Part shown: positions 53,633 through 63,320 of the stretch, in pieces
Layout: each line of letters opens with the position of its first letter
Position numbering within the stretch: position 1 is the stretch's first letter
Assembly (NCBI GenBank): GCA_963816555.1
Contig: CAWFLD010000002.1
Span: 372,001-436,000 of the forward strand
Direction of reading: 5' to 3'
Length of the DNA stretch: 64,000 nucleotides
From: Lutibaculum sp963816555
Lineage (GTDB): Bacteria; Pseudomonadota; Alphaproteobacteria; Rhizobiales; Tepidamorphaceae
Program-made: the position numbers and the translations under genes
Notes under the pieces: generated by a model
The model's database searches: none
What the model was told of the DNA's origin: nothing
Seen by the model: the letters and a program-made list of their open reading frames with translations, nothing else

Positions 53633-55639
53633 CGACCGGACGCCGTGCAGGATCGAATCCTCGCTGCGCCGGAAGCCCATCCAGTCGCTGCCCGACGCGT
53701 TCGCCCCCTGCCGCACCGGCAGGACGCGCGGCATCGAGATCGCCTCGCCCGGATCCCGGGCGAGGCGGAAGGCGCCGCCGCCGGTCTCTTCGACGAGCGG
53801 CCGCAGCTTGTCCGGCGTCGACAGGACCTCAGCGAACTCCTTCGGGTTGGCCGGGCCGACATTGGCGACGGTGCGCAAGTCGCCCTGCGCGACCCGGTAG
53901 AGGCCCTGCTGCGCGGCATCGACGGAGACGCGCCACAGGCCGGGCTCGTCCTGCGTCATGGTCAGCGTCTGCTCCTCGCCCGTCGGCCGCGTCAGCGTCG
54001 CCTCGGGGACGCTGTCCTCCATGGTCTGGCGCTCGATGATCAGGCGCTCGCCCTCCTGGCGGGCGCGCAGCGCCTCCTCCTCCAGGTCGGTCTCCTTCAT
54101 CAGCCAGTGCGACAGCCGGCGCAGCAGCGGCACGTAGGGGCCGCCGCCCTCGTAGCCGCGCGCCCACAGCCAGGCGTGGTCCGAAAGCAGGAGCGCGATG
54201 CGTCCCTCGCCCTGGCGGGAGGTGAGGAGCAGGGGCAGGTCGTCTGCGCCGGTCATCAGCGTGCGGGTGTCGCCGGCCGGGCTCGCCTCGACGAGGCGGA
54301 ACCAGCGGCTCCAGTCGCCGCTCTGCTGGCCCGGCGGCACGAGGCCGCGCGTGATCGGGTGGCGCTGGCCTTCCTTCGAGAGCTTCGCCTTGTAGGGCTC
54401 CTCGATCACGCGCCCGCTCGGCTGGGCCGGCAGCACGGCGGCGAGCGGCGTCCGGAACAGGCTGACGTTCTGGGCGTATTCGGGGCCGGAGGCGACGAGC
54501 ACGGCGCCGCCGTTCTGCACGTAGCGGGCGATGTTGTCGTAGTAGAGGATCGGCAGCACGCCGCGGCTCTGGTAGCGGTCGAAGATGATCAGGTCGAACT
54601 GGTCGATCTTCTCCGAGAACAGCTCGCGCGTCGGGAAGGCGATCAGCGAGAGCTCGGAGATCGGCGTGCCGTCCTGCTTCTCCGGCGGCCGCAGGATGGT
54701 GAAGTGGACGAGGTCGACGGAGGCGTCGGCCTTCAGGATGTTGCGCCAGGTGCGCTCGCCGGCGTGCGGCTCGCCGGAGACGAGCAGGACGCGCAGCGTG
54801 TCGCGGATGCCGTCGACCGAGATGACGCCGCGATTGTTCTCGTCGGTCAGCTCGCCCGGCAGGGGCGCCGCCTCGAGCTCGATCAGGTTCTTGCCGCCAT
54901 GGGCGATCTCGACCGGCACGGTGACGTTGTCGCCCGGCGTCACGTGCAGCGTCTGCAGCGTCTGGCCGTCGCGGCGCACCGTCACGTCGACCCGGTTGCC
55001 GGGGCCGGCCTTCCGCGCCGCCGGGCCGACGTCCTCGACGTGGAAGGTGATCGGCTTCTCCTCGCCGACGATGCCGAAGCGCGGCGTCGACTGGAGCACG
55101 AGGCGCCGGTCGGATTCCTGCTCGTTGCCGGTGACCAGCACGTGCAGCGGCGCGTCGAAGCCGAGCTCGGCGGCGCGCTCGGGGATGTCGTGCACCTCGC
55201 CGTCGGTGACCAGGACCGTGCCGCCGACGCGGCCCGCCGGCACGTCGGCGAGCGCCTGCTCGAGCGGGCCGAACAGGTGCGTGCCGTCGGTGCCGGCGCT
55301 GTCGGCCTCGACCTGGCGGACCTCGAAGCCGCCGAGCCGCTCGATGCGCTCGGTCACGGCCTCGACCGCCTGGTCGGTCTGCGACCTGCGGTCGCCGAAG
55401 GTCTGGCTGGCGCTGCGGTCGGCGACGACGGCCACGACGGCCGGCACCGGCTCGCGGTCCTCCTGGCGCAGCGACGGCATCGCCAGCGCGAGAAGCAGGA
55501 GCCCGCCGACGACCGCGCGCAGCCACCAGCCGGGGCTGCGCCGGATGAGGCCGAGCACCGCGAGCGCCACCACCGCGACGGCGAGCACGCCGAGCACGCG
55601 CTCGTCGATCATGGGCTCGAAGCTGAGCGACCAGTTCAT
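53552..55639 (-). CDS. Membrane protein with glutamine-amidotransferase-like domain
   Basis: A 695-residue protein that I place by context and domain style. An N-terminal pair of membrane helices (VLGVLAVAVVALAVLGLI and VVGGLLLLALAMPSL) is followed by a von-Willebrand-like start (VAVVADRSASQTF) and VGGTVLVTDGEVHDIPERAA. Then comes a class-I-amidotransferase-like core (LRVLLVSGEPHAGERTWRNI, VQNGGAVLVASGPEYAQ) and a final membrane helix (GLAGLLLLLAGLAGAWY). It lacks an obvious catalytic Cys. It is the last gene of a MoxR-DUF58-DUF4159 operon and 4 nt away from its neighbour's stop. Function unknown; envelope-associated chaperone or stress system is inferred. Confidence 0.75.
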   Translation of the reverse strand: MNWSLSFEPMIDERVLGVLAVAVVALAVLGLIRRSPGWWLRAVVGGLLLLALAMPSLRQEDREPVPAVVAVVADRSASQTFGDRRSQTDQAVEAVTERIERLGGFEVRQVEADSAGTDGTHLFGPLEQALADVPAGRVGGTVLVTDGEVHDIPERAAELGFDAPLHVLVTGNEQESDRRLVLQSTPRFGIVGEEKPITFHVEDVGPAARKAGPGNRVDVTVRRDGQTLQTLHVTPGDNVTVPVEIAHGGKNLIELEAAPLPGELTDENNRGVISVDGIRDTLRVLLVSGEPHAGERTWRNILKADASVDLVHFTILRPPEKQDGTPISELSLIAFPTRELFSEKIDQFDLIIFDRYQSRGVLPILYYDNIARYVQNGGAVLVASGPEYAQNVSLFRTPLAAVLPAQPSGRVIEEPYKAKLSKEGQRHPITRGLVPPGQQSGDWSRWFRLVEASPAGDTRTLMTGADDLPLLLTSRQGEGRIALLLSDHAWLWARGYEGGGPYVPLLRRLSHWLMKETDLEEEALRARQEGERLIIERQTMEDSVPEATLTRPTGEEQTLTMTQDEPGLWRVSVDAAQQGLYRVAQGDLRTVANVGPANPKEFAEVLSTPDKLRPLVEETGGGAFRLARDPGEAISMPRVLPVRQGANASGSDWMGFRRSEDSILHGVRSLPVMSGLAGLLLLLAGLAGAWYREGR

Positions 55640-55640
55640 G

Positions 55641-58442
55641 TCATTGTCCGAGGCGCTCGAGGAGGGCCGGCAGGTGCACCTGGTCGGCCTTGTAGTTGCC
55701 GGTGAGCGCGTACATCACGATGTTGATTCCGCCGCGATAGGCCATCTCGCGCTGCCAGTTGCCGTCCGGCACGACCGGATACATGGGCTGGCCGCGCGCG
55801 TCGATCGCCCAGGCGGCCGCGAGGTCGTTCGAGGTGATCAGGATCGGCGACACGCCGTCGCCGGCGCGCACCGGGCGGCCGGTGTCGCCCTCGTCGCGCA
55901 GGCTCGCCTCGACCCACATCTGCCCGTCGTTCCAGCGGCCGGGGAAGCTCTGGACGAGGTAGAACGTCTTCGTCAGGACGTGGTCGGACGGCACCGGCTC
56001 GAGCTCCGGCACGTCGAGGCCCGACAGCATCTCCTGCAGCTTCTGCATGCCGGGTCCGGTGCCGGTGCCCGCCGAGGTGAGGGCGTCGCGGGTGTCGAAC
56101 AGCATCGTCCCGCCCTGCTTCATGAAGGCGTCGACCTTGGCCATCGCCGCCTGCGACGGCGGCGTCGCGTCGTGGTCGATCGGCCAGTAGATGAGCGGGA
56201 AGAAGGCGAGGTCGTCGGTCTCGAGGTCGACGCCCATCGGCTCGCCCGGCTCGAGCGCCGTGCGCGCCGTCAGCATCTCCGACAGGCCCTCGAGGCCGGC
56301 GCGGCTCGTCTCGTCGATCTCGGGGTTGCCGGTGATCACGTAGGCGAGGTGGGTCTGCAGGCTCGCCTTCATCGCGAAGGCGGTGTCGGCGCTCTCCTGC
56401 GCCGCGGCCGGCGCGGGGTGCAGCGGCAGGAGCGCCGCCAGGAGCAGGGCCGCCGCCGCGCCGCCGCGCCGCGCGCGGCGCCCGAAGCCGCCGGTCATCG
56501 CCAGCATGATCGCACCGTCGATCAGGAACAGGATCAGCGCCGCCGTCAGGAGCCAGGGCGCGAGCGTCCGCGGCTCGCGAGAGGGGTAGGCGGCGGCCGT
56601 CAGGCCGGTCGTGTCGAGCTTCGCGAACTCGCTGCGGTCGGCGACGAGGTTGACCGAGCGGACCGCCTCGGGCTCGCCGTACCAGCCCGGCGGGTGCTCG
56701 GCGCTGGGCCGCGCCTGCATGATCTGCGCCTCCGCGATCGGCCGCGCCGAGGGCGGCGGATCGCCGACCCGGCCTTCCGCGTCGAGCGTGCGGTAGGGGC
56801 GGAGGACGCCGCCGGGGGCGAGCTCCGCGCCGGCCGAGCCCGGATCGCCCTGCGCGGGCCCTGCGAGCTCCTGCAGCCGCCGCAGCATCTCCACGAAGAC
56901 GCCCGACAGCGGCAGGTTCGACCAGGACGCGTCGGCGGTGACGTGGAACAGCACGATCCAGCCTTCGCCCTGGCGCCTCGCGGTGACGAGCGGCGTGCCG
57001 TCGGCGAGGCTCGCCCAGGTGTGGTCGGCGAGCTCCGCCGAGGGCTCGGCGAGGATCTGGCGCTCGATGCGCACGTCCGGCGGCACCTGGAGGCCCGCGA
57101 AGGGCGTGTCGGCGTCGAACGGGGCGACCGCCTGCGGCTCCGACCAGGAGAGCGTGCCGCCGAGCTCGCGGCCGTTGCCGCGCAGGCGCACCGGCAGGAG
57201 GTCGTCGGTCTCGCCGCCGGCGAGGCGGGGCCCGGCGAAGCGCACGAGGACGCCGCCGTCTTCCACCCATTTCGACAGCTCGTCCTTCGTGTTGCCGATC
57301 AGCGTGCCGACATCCGTGAGGATCATCATCGACACGCGGGCGCGCAGAAGCCCCTCGATGCCCTGGGCGATGTTGGCGCCGGGGGCCGGCCGCAGGTCGG
57401 CGTAGGGCTGCAGCGCGCGCTCGACGTAGTAGAGCGGCGACAGGAGCGGCTGCGCCCGCTCGCGCGACTCGCCGCTGACGAGGCCGATCACCCGGCGGCG
57501 CCAGCGGTCGTCGAGAAGCTCCACCGCGCCCGGCTGCTGCTGGCCGACGATGTCGACGCGGGCGATCTCGTTGCGCAGGTCGCGGGGCAGGCCGATCGAG
57601 GCCTCGCCGTCGAGCCCGTCGCCGTCGAAGGTGACGGGCGCGCGCACCATCTCGCGGCCCTTCAGGTCGTAGGCGCCGACCGTCATCGGCGCGGTGCCGG
57701 CCGCGGCGGCGCGCAGCACCTGCACGTGCAGGCTGTCGGCCTCGCCGCGCACCGAGCCGATGGCCGCCGGCAGGTCCGCGTCGCCCGGCTCGAGCACCCG
57801 GACGCCGCCGGGCGCCGCGAGGGCCGAGAGCCGGCCCGCGAAGTCCCTGTCGGCGCCGTGGTCGATGCCGTCGGTCAGCCAGATCACCTCCGACACGGCG
57901 CCCGAGGAGACGGCGTCGCGGAGCTGGTCGAGCGCGTGGCCGCGGTCTGGCGCGTGCGGCGCGGGGGCGAGCCCTTCGAGGCGGTCGCGCAGGCGGGCCG
58001 GCGCGTCGGCCGCGGGGAAGGCGTCGTCCGACGCCGTGGCGACGAGCACCGCCGGCCGCGAGCTCGCCTCCGCCGCGTCGAGCAGGCTGCGCGCGGCGGC
58101 CTCCATGCGCGGCCAGTTCGGCGAGGAGGCCCAGCCGTTGTCGATCAGGATCGCCAGCGTGCCCTGGCCCGCGCCGGTGGTCGGCGGCGGGTCGAGCGTC
58201 GGCCGGGCGAGCGCCAGGATGACGAGGCCGGCGATGACGAGGCGCAGCAGGACGAGCCACCAGGGCGTCGTCGAGCGCGTGTCCTCCTCGCGCCTGATCT
58301 CCGCCAGGATGCGCGTCGGCGGGAAGGCGACGCGGCGCGGCCGCGGCGGCACGAAGCGCAGGAGCCACCAGATCGCCGGCAGGGCGACGAGCCCGAGCAG
58401 CAGCCACGGCTCGAGGAAGGCGAGGGACAGGCCGGGGATCAT
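55641..58442 (-). CDS. DUF4159 protein with N-terminal BatA-like membrane domain
   Basis: A 933-residue protein in three parts. The N-terminal aerotolerance-regulator (BatA)-type membrane domain is LEPWLLLGLVALPAIWWLLR, VFPPTRILAEIRREED and LRLVIAGLVILALARPTL. The middle is a von-Willebrand/GATase-like region with LAILIDNGWASSPNW. After a central membrane helix and a signal-like Ala-rich stretch comes the C-terminal DUF4159 domain (DLAFFPLIYWPIDHD, GTMLFDTRDA). The start ATG overlaps the DUF58 stop (ATGA), showing coupling. It is the large partner of the operon; a substrate-binding or scaffolding role is only inferred. Confidence 0.85.
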   Translation of the reverse strand: MIPGLSLAFLEPWLLLGLVALPAIWWLLRFVPPRPRRVAFPPTRILAEIRREEDTRSTTPWWLVLLRLVIAGLVILALARPTLDPPPTTGAGQGTLAILIDNGWASSPNWPRMEAAARSLLDAAEASSRPAVLVATASDDAFPAADAPARLRDRLEGLAPAPHAPDRGHALDQLRDAVSSGAVSEVIWLTDGIDHGADRDFAGRLSALAAPGGVRVLEPGDADLPAAIGSVRGEADSLHVQVLRAAAAGTAPMTVGAYDLKGREMVRAPVTFDGDGLDGEASIGLPRDLRNEIARVDIVGQQQPGAVELLDDRWRRRVIGLVSGESRERAQPLLSPLYYVERALQPYADLRPAPGANIAQGIEGLLRARVSMMILTDVGTLIGNTKDELSKWVEDGGVLVRFAGPRLAGGETDDLLPVRLRGNGRELGGTLSWSEPQAVAPFDADTPFAGLQVPPDVRIERQILAEPSAELADHTWASLADGTPLVTARRQGEGWIVLFHVTADASWSNLPLSGVFVEMLRRLQELAGPAQGDPGSAGAELAPGGVLRPYRTLDAEGRVGDPPPSARPIAEAQIMQARPSAEHPPGWYGEPEAVRSVNLVADRSEFAKLDTTGLTAAAYPSREPRTLAPWLLTAALILFLIDGAIMLAMTGGFGRRARRGGAAAALLLAALLPLHPAPAAAQESADTAFAMKASLQTHLAYVITGNPEIDETSRAGLEGLSEMLTARTALEPGEPMGVDLETDDLAFFPLIYWPIDHDATPPSQAAMAKVDAFMKQGGTMLFDTRDALTSAGTGTGPGMQKLQEMLSGLDVPELEPVPSDHVLTKTFYLVQSFPGRWNDGQMWVEASLRDEGDTGRPVRAGDGVSPILITSNDLAAAWAIDARGQPMYPVVPDGNWQREMAYRGGINIVMYALTGNYKADQVHLPALLERLGQ

Positions 58443-59356
58443 CGGGCGAGCCCCGTGCTCGCGGCGGTCAGCCTCGTCTGCAGGGCGAGCAGCGCCTCCT
58501 GCGCCGGCCGGTCCGTGTGGTGCACGAGGTGGCTCCAGCCGAGGCGCTTGCAGAAGGCGCGCAGCCGCTCGCGGCGGCCCGCGAGCCGCTCGCGGTAGGC
58601 CTCGCGCAGCTCCTCGGCGCGGCCGGCGAGGTAGGTGATGCCCGTCTCGGGATCCTGGAACTCGGTGCGGCCGCTGAACGGGAACGCTTCCTCGGCCGGG
58701 TCGAGCAGCTCGACCAGGTGGCCGCGCACGCGGCCCGAGGCCATCGCCTGGAGGCGCGCCTCGACCTCGTCGAGCGGCGACAGGAAGTCGCTGACGACCA
58801 CGGCGTCGGAGAGCGGCCGGAAGAGGGTGGGGTCGGGAAGGTCCTCCTCGGCCAGCGGCGCGTGGGCGAGCGTCTCGGCGGCGCGCTCGGCCGCGTCGGG
58901 GCGGCCCGTCGGGCGCGTGATGCCGGCCAGCGCCACGCGCTCGCCGCTGCGCACCATCAGGTCGAGCGTGGCGAGCGCCAGCACGATGGCGCGCTCGATC
59001 TTGCGCTGCGTCGCGAGCTGGCTGCCGAACAGCATGGAGGGCGAGCGGTCGAGATGCACCTGCACGGTGTGCGCGGCCTCCCACTCCTTCTCGCGGACAT
59101 AGAGGTGGTGGTCGCGGGCCGAGCGCCGCCAGTCGACGCGGGACGCCGGCTCGCCCGACTGGAAGTGGCGGAACTGCCAGAAGGATTCGCCCGAGCCCGG
59201 CCGCCGGCGGCCGTGCAGCCCCTGCGAGACGTTGGCCGACACGCGCCGCGCCTCCATCACCAGGTACGGCATGCGCGCGGCGAGCAGGCTCGATTCGCGA
59301 AGGAGCGCCGTGGCCGATGGGGGCGTGACGTCGAGCTCGGGACGGGCGACGGCCAA
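58439..59356 (-). CDS. DUF58 protein (MoxR-associated)
   Basis: A 305-residue cytoplasmic protein of the DUF58/BatB-like VWA-related family. The family signature GSGESFWQFRHFQSGEPASR with the following DWRRSARDHHLYVREKEWEA, then VHLDRSPSMLFG, is complete. DUF58 proteins pair with MoxR ATPases. It stands between the MoxR gene (4 bases upstream) and the DUF4159 gene (overlapping). Confidence 0.92.
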   Translation of the reverse strand: MAVARPELDVTPPSATALLRESSLLAARMPYLVMEARRVSANVSQGLHGRRRPGSGESFWQFRHFQSGEPASRVDWRRSARDHHLYVREKEWEAAHTVQVHLDRSPSMLFGSQLATQRKIERAIVLALATLDLMVRSGERVALAGITRPTGRPDAAERAAETLAHAPLAEEDLPDPTLFRPLSDAVVVSDFLSPLDEVEARLQAMASGRVRGHLVELLDPAEEAFPFSGRTEFQDPETGITYLAGRAEELREAYRERLAGRRERLRAFCKRLGWSHLVHHTDRPAQEALLALQTRLTAASTGLAR

Positions 59357-59360
59357 GAGC

Positions 59361-60356
59361 CTACCCGATCCGTGCGGCGAGCCGGTCGATCACCTCGCCG
59401 ATCGTCATCCCGTCCGCACGGGCGGCGAAGCTCAGCGCCATGCGGTGCTGCAGCACCGGCTTCGCCATGGCGATCACGTCGTCGACGGAGGGCGAGAGGC
59501 GGCCCTGCACGAGGGCGCGCGCCCGCACCGTCAGCATCAGCGCCTGGCTGGCGCGCGGGCCGGGGCCCCAGCCGACGGTCTCGTCGATCTCGCGGTCGCC
59601 GGCGCCGGGCCGGCCGGTGCGGACGAGCTGCAGGATGGCGTCGACCACGGTCTGGCCGACGGGGATCTGCCGGACGAGGGACTGCGTCTCCATCAGCTCG
59701 GCGGCCGTCATGACCTGCGAGGCGGAGGCGCTCTCCGCGCCCGTCGTCGCCATCAGCATGCGCCGCTCGGATTCGAGGTCGGGATACTCGACGTCGACCT
59801 GCGTCAGGAAGCGGTCGAGCTGCGCCTCGGGGAGGGGATAGGTGCCTTCCTGCTCGAGCGGGTTCTGCGTCGCGAGCACGTGGAAGGGCCGGGGAAGGTC
59901 GTGGCGCTGCCCGGCCACCGTCACGTGGTGCTCCTGCATCGCCTGCAGAAGCGCCGACTGGGTGCGCGGGCTGGCGCGGTTGATCTCGTCGGCCATCAGG
60001 AGCTGCGTGAAGACCGGGCCGCGGATGAAGCGGAAGGCCCGCTGGCCCTCGGCCGTCTCCTCCAGCACCTCGGAGCCGAGGATGTCGGAGGGCATGAGGT
60101 CGGGCGTGAACTGCACGCGGCCGGCGTCGAGGCCGAGCACCGTGCCGAGCGTCTCGACGAGCTTCGTCTTGGCGAGGCCCGGCACGCCGATCAGCAGCGC
60201 ATGGCCGCCGGCGAGCAGCGTGACGAGGGAGGTCTCGACGACACCCTCCTGGCCGAAAATGACCTGGCCTATCGCCTCGCGCGTCCGGGCAAGGCGCTCG
60301 GCCGTCTGGTCGGCGCGGGCTACGATGTCGTCGTCGGCTTGATTGATCGTGTTCAT
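59361..60356 (-). CDS. MoxR-family AAA+ ATPase
   Basis: A 331-residue ATPase with chaperone-like function for VWA-protein partners. Walker A is LLIGVPGLAKTKLVETLG near 56-73, Walker B LLMADEINRASPRTQSALL, sensor-1 LATQNPLEQEG, and the PLPEAQLDRF loop. ATG 60356 (MNTINQADDDIVAR) is preferred over an upstream in-frame start that reads into the intergenic region. First gene of the four-gene minus-strand operon to 53552. Confidence 0.93.
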   Translation of the reverse strand: MNTINQADDDIVARADQTAERLARTREAIGQVIFGQEGVVETSLVTLLAGGHALLIGVPGLAKTKLVETLGTVLGLDAGRVQFTPDLMPSDILGSEVLEETAEGQRAFRFIRGPVFTQLLMADEINRASPRTQSALLQAMQEHHVTVAGQRHDLPRPFHVLATQNPLEQEGTYPLPEAQLDRFLTQVDVEYPDLESERRMLMATTGAESASASQVMTAAELMETQSLVRQIPVGQTVVDAILQLVRTGRPGAGDREIDETVGWGPGPRASQALMLTVRARALVQGRLSPSVDDVIAMAKPVLQHRMALSFAARADGMTIGEVIDRLAARIG

Positions 60357-60515
60357 CTCGTCGACTATATGGCGCGCGGTGGTCGGCAGCACAGCGCAAA
60401 GCGTCACATCTGTGTGACTTCTTCAACCCGATCCCCGTGCGGTGCGGCTTTTCAACGCCTGGTGCCGTGGGGCGGTATCATCTACTCGATTACCACGCGC
60501 GAGATGGGCAGAACT

Positions 60516-61136
60516 ATGACCGGCGGCGAGGACACGAGCGGAGTTCGAGACCGCGCCCCGGGCGGGCTCGGCGCCCTCGAGCGGATGGCGCGCGAGGCCG
60601 GTGCCAAGGGTGCGCCGCCCGTCGAGAAATGGAACCCCGAGTACTGCGGCGACCTGGACATCCGGATCGCCCAGGACGGCAGCTGGCATTATCTCGGCAC
60701 GCCGATCGGCCGGCAGCGGCTCGTCCGCCTGTTCGCCTCGGTCCTGAGGAAGGACGAGGACGGCCGCACCTACCTCGTCACGCCTGTGGAAAAGATCGGG
60801 ATAAGCGTGGACGACGCGCCGTTCCTCGCCGTCGAGATGGCGGTGGACGGGCAGGGGCGCGACCAGGTGGTCTCCTTCCGCACCAATGTGGACGACGTGG
60901 TGACGGCGGGTCCCGACCATCCGCTGCGCTTCGAGGAGGAGCCGGGCACGGACGGCGTGAAGCCCTACGTGCTGGTGCGCGGGCGGCTCGAGGCGCTGGT
61001 CACGCGGGCGCTGCTCTACGACCTGGCCGAACTGGCCGAGGAGGCCGAATCGGACGGCCGGCGGCGCCTCGGCATCTGGAGCGGCGGCATGTTCTTCCCG
61101 ATGCACGGCTCCACGGCGCAGGATCCGGGCGCATGA
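60516..61136 (+). CDS. DUF1285 protein
   Basis: A 206-residue conserved protein of the DUF1285 family of alphaproteobacteria. The family core is DLDIRIAQDGSWHYLGTPIG, RKDEDGRTYLVTPVEKIGI, and FEEEPGTDGVKPYVLVRGRL. Structure and function are not assigned with certainty. ATG 60516 (MTGGEDTSG) or 60504 may be used. It starts an operon with the Nudix, DUF6111 and CCA-enzyme genes, each overlapping the next. Confidence 0.85.
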   Translation: MTGGEDTSGVRDRAPGGLGALERMAREAGAKGAPPVEKWNPEYCGDLDIRIAQDGSWHYLGTPIGRQRLVRLFASVLRKDEDGRTYLVTPVEKIGISVDDAPFLAVEMAVDGQGRDQVVSFRTNVDDVVTAGPDHPLRFEEEPGTDGVKPYVLVRGRLEALVTRALLYDLAELAEEAESDGRRRLGIWSGGMFFPMHGSTAQDPGA

Positions 61137-61819
61137 GCGATGCCGTGCGGGCAGACCTGCCCGAACCGGATGCGCGGTTCTCGGCCGAGACCTTCCGCCG
61201 TCGCGCCGCCGGACGCCTGCTGGCGGAGCCGACACCGAGCGCGGCCGACCATTCGCTGCCGGCCGAGCGCGGCGACCACGACCTGAACGCCGACCTCGCC
61301 GCCGAGGTCTACGGCGAAGGGCCCTACCGCCGCGCGGCCGTGCTGATCCCGCTCGTCGCGCGCGACGACGGCGTGGCGGTGATCCTGACCCGCCGCACCG
61401 AGCATCTGCCGAAGCACGCGGGCCAGGTGGCGTTCCCCGGCGGCAAGATCGAGCCGGGCGACAAGGGCCCGCTGCAGGCGGCGCTGCGCGAGACGCACGA
61501 GGAGATCGGCATCCCGCCGCAGAAGGTCGAGCCGCTCGGCTACCTCGACACCTACCAGACCGGCAGCGGCTTCCGCATCGTGCCCGTCGTCGGCTTCGTC
61601 GACCCGCATGTCGAGCTGACGCTCGAGCCGGGCGAGGTCGCCGCCGCCTTCGAGGTGCCGCTTTCCTTCCTCATGACGCCGGAGAACCATCGCCGCGACA
61701 GCCGCGAGTGGCGCAACAGGCGGAGGCACTTCTACGTGATGCCGTTCGGCGAGCACTACATCTGGGGCGTGACCGCGGGCATCATCCGCGGCCTCTACGA
61801 CAGGATCTACGGAACATGA
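61133..61819 (+). CDS. Nudix hydrolase, CoA-pyrophosphatase type
   Basis: A 228-residue Nudix enzyme. The extended CoA-pyrophosphatase signature LTRRTEHLPKHAGQVAFPGG is followed by the Nudix box ALRETHEEIGIPP. The product splits CoA or derivatives into 4'-phosphopantetheine and ADP. Its ATG overlaps the previous stop, and its stop overlaps the next start by ATGA. Confidence 0.92.
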   Translation: MSDAVRADLPEPDARFSAETFRRRAAGRLLAEPTPSAADHSLPAERGDHDLNADLAAEVYGEGPYRRAAVLIPLVARDDGVAVILTRRTEHLPKHAGQVAFPGGKIEPGDKGPLQAALRETHEEIGIPPQKVEPLGYLDTYQTGSGFRIVPVVGFVDPHVELTLEPGEVAAAFEVPLSFLMTPENHRRDSREWRNRRRHFYVMPFGEHYIWGVTAGIIRGLYDRIYGT

Positions 61820-62079
61820 TCCGCGTCGTCTTCTTCCACGCCTCGCTGTTCTTCGCACCGTTCATCGCCTACGCGTTCTACCTCTACTTCCAGAACCGCG
61901 ACGTGATGCAGCGCGACGAGTGGGAGAGGCGGACGACCTTCTGGCTCCTCGTCGTCGGCCTCGTGCTGCTGATCGCCTCGTTCTTCGCCTTCTCCGCCTT
62001 CAACGGCGCGGGCACGGACAAGCACTACGTGCCGGCACGCTACGAGGACGGGAAGATCATCCCCGGGCACTACGAGTGA
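61816..62079 (+). CDS. DUF6111 small membrane protein
   Basis: An 87-residue protein with two membrane helices (FFHASLFFAPFIAYAFYLYF and WLLVVGLVLLIASFFAFSAF) and the conserved ending KHYVPARYEDGKIIPGHYE. Genes of this DUF6111 family lie between CoA-pyrophosphatase and CCA-enzyme genes in many Hyphomicrobiales. Function unknown. Confidence 0.88.
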   Translation: MIRVVFFHASLFFAPFIAYAFYLYFQNRDVMQRDEWERRTTFWLLVVGLVLLIASFFAFSAFNGAGTDKHYVPARYEDGKIIPGHYE

Positions 62080-63320
62080 GCGACGGGCCGCTTCTCGACG
62101 ATGCGGCCTGGCTGGGCGAGGAGCCGCTGCGGACGATCCTCGCGACGCTGAACGACGGCGCCGTGGAGACGCGCGTCGTCGGCGGGGCGGTGCGCGACGC
62201 GCTGCTCGGCCGCCGGATCGGCGACGTCGACCTCGCGACGACCGCGACGCCCGCCGAGGTGACGCGGCGCGTCGAGGCGGCGGGGCTCAAGGCGGTGCCG
62301 ACCGGCTTCGAGCACGGCACCGTGACCGTGGTCGCCGCGGCGCGGCCCTTCGAGGTGACGACGCTGCGCGAGGACGTCGAGACGGACGGCCGGCACGCCG
62401 TCGTCCGCTTCGGCACCGACTGGACGGCCGACGCGCGGCGCCGCGACTTCACGATGAACGCGCTCTATCTCTCGGCCGACGGCGTGATCCACGATCCGCT
62501 CGGCGGCTATCCGGACGCGCTGGCGCGGCGCGTCCGCTTCATCGGCGAGCCGGAGCGCCGCATCGCCGAGGACCATCTGCGCATCCTCCGCTTCTTCCGC
62601 TTCCATGCCGGCTACGGCGCGGGCGCGCCCGACGCCGCGGCGCTGCGGGCGTGCATCCGCATGCGGCTGACGCTGCTCGACCTGTCGGCGGAGCGGGTGC
62701 GCCAGGAGATGCTGCGCCTGATCGCCACGGACGGCGCAGCCGAGGCGCTTGCCGTGATGGGCGAGAGCGGCATCCTGCAGATCGTGCTCGGCGGGGTCGA
62801 CCGCCTGCCGGCCTTCCGGCGCCTCGCGGCGCTCGAGGCGCATCTCGGGGAGGCGCCCGATCCGGTCCGCCGGCTGGCGGCGCTGGCGGTTGCAATCCCC
62901 GAGGACGGCGAGCGGCTCGGCGAGCGGTTGCGCCTGTCGCGGGCCGAGGCGCGGCGCCTCGTCCTGATGGCGCAGGACTGGCGGCGGATCTCGAGGCCGG
63001 CCGACGAGGCGGCGGCACGGGAGGACCTCTATCGCTGCGGGCCCGAGACCTATGCCGACCGGATCAGGTTCGCGGCGGCGCGTCGGGCGACCGGCGAGCC
63101 GGAGGTCGCGGCGTGGACGGACCTCGTGCGCCTGCCGGAGCGCTGGACGGCGCCGAAGCTGCCCGTCGACGGCAGCGACATGATCGGGCTGGGCGCCACA
63201 GGGGCGGCGATCGGCCGCCTCCTGAGGCAGGTCGAGAGCGAATGGATCGCCGGCGGCTTCGCCGGCGACCGCGCCACGCTGCTCGCGCGGGCCGGATCCC
63301 TGCTCGCGGCGGACGGCTGA
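62076..63320 (+). CDS. cca: CCA tRNA nucleotidyltransferase
   Basis: A 414-residue class-II tRNA CCA-adding enzyme. The nucleotidyltransferase site is VVGGAVRDALLGRRIGDVDL with the paired Asp, then RRRDFTMNALYL, the RRIAEDHLRILRFFRF helix and the RNA-binding C-terminal helices. GTG 62076 overlaps the previous stop. It serves all tRNAs, including any with defective CCA; the tRNA-Cys-like gene at 15940 already encodes its CCA. Confidence 0.93.
   Translation: MSDGPLLDDAAWLGEEPLRTILATLNDGAVETRVVGGAVRDALLGRRIGDVDLATTATPAEVTRRVEAAGLKAVPTGFEHGTVTVVAAARPFEVTTLREDVETDGRHAVVRFGTDWTADARRRDFTMNALYLSADGVIHDPLGGYPDALARRVRFIGEPERRIAEDHLRILRFFRFHAGYGAGAPDAAALRACIRMRLTLLDLSAERVRQEMLRLIATDGAAEALAVMGESGILQIVLGGVDRLPAFRRLAALEAHLGEAPDPVRRLAALAVAIPEDGERLGERLRLSRAEARRLVLMAQDWRRISRPADEAAAREDLYRCGPETYADRIRFAAARRATGEPEVAAWTDLVRLPERWTAPKLPVDGSDMIGLGATGAAIGRLLRQVESEWIAGGFAGDRATLLARAGSLLAADG

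Noticed and set aside
54585..58598. Very long open frame (about 1337 codons) on the plus strand opposite the DUF4159 operon
   Set aside because: Arg/Gly/Ala-rich shadow of real minus-strand genes caused by high GC; no domain or start site, and the opposite strand encodes recognisable proteins.
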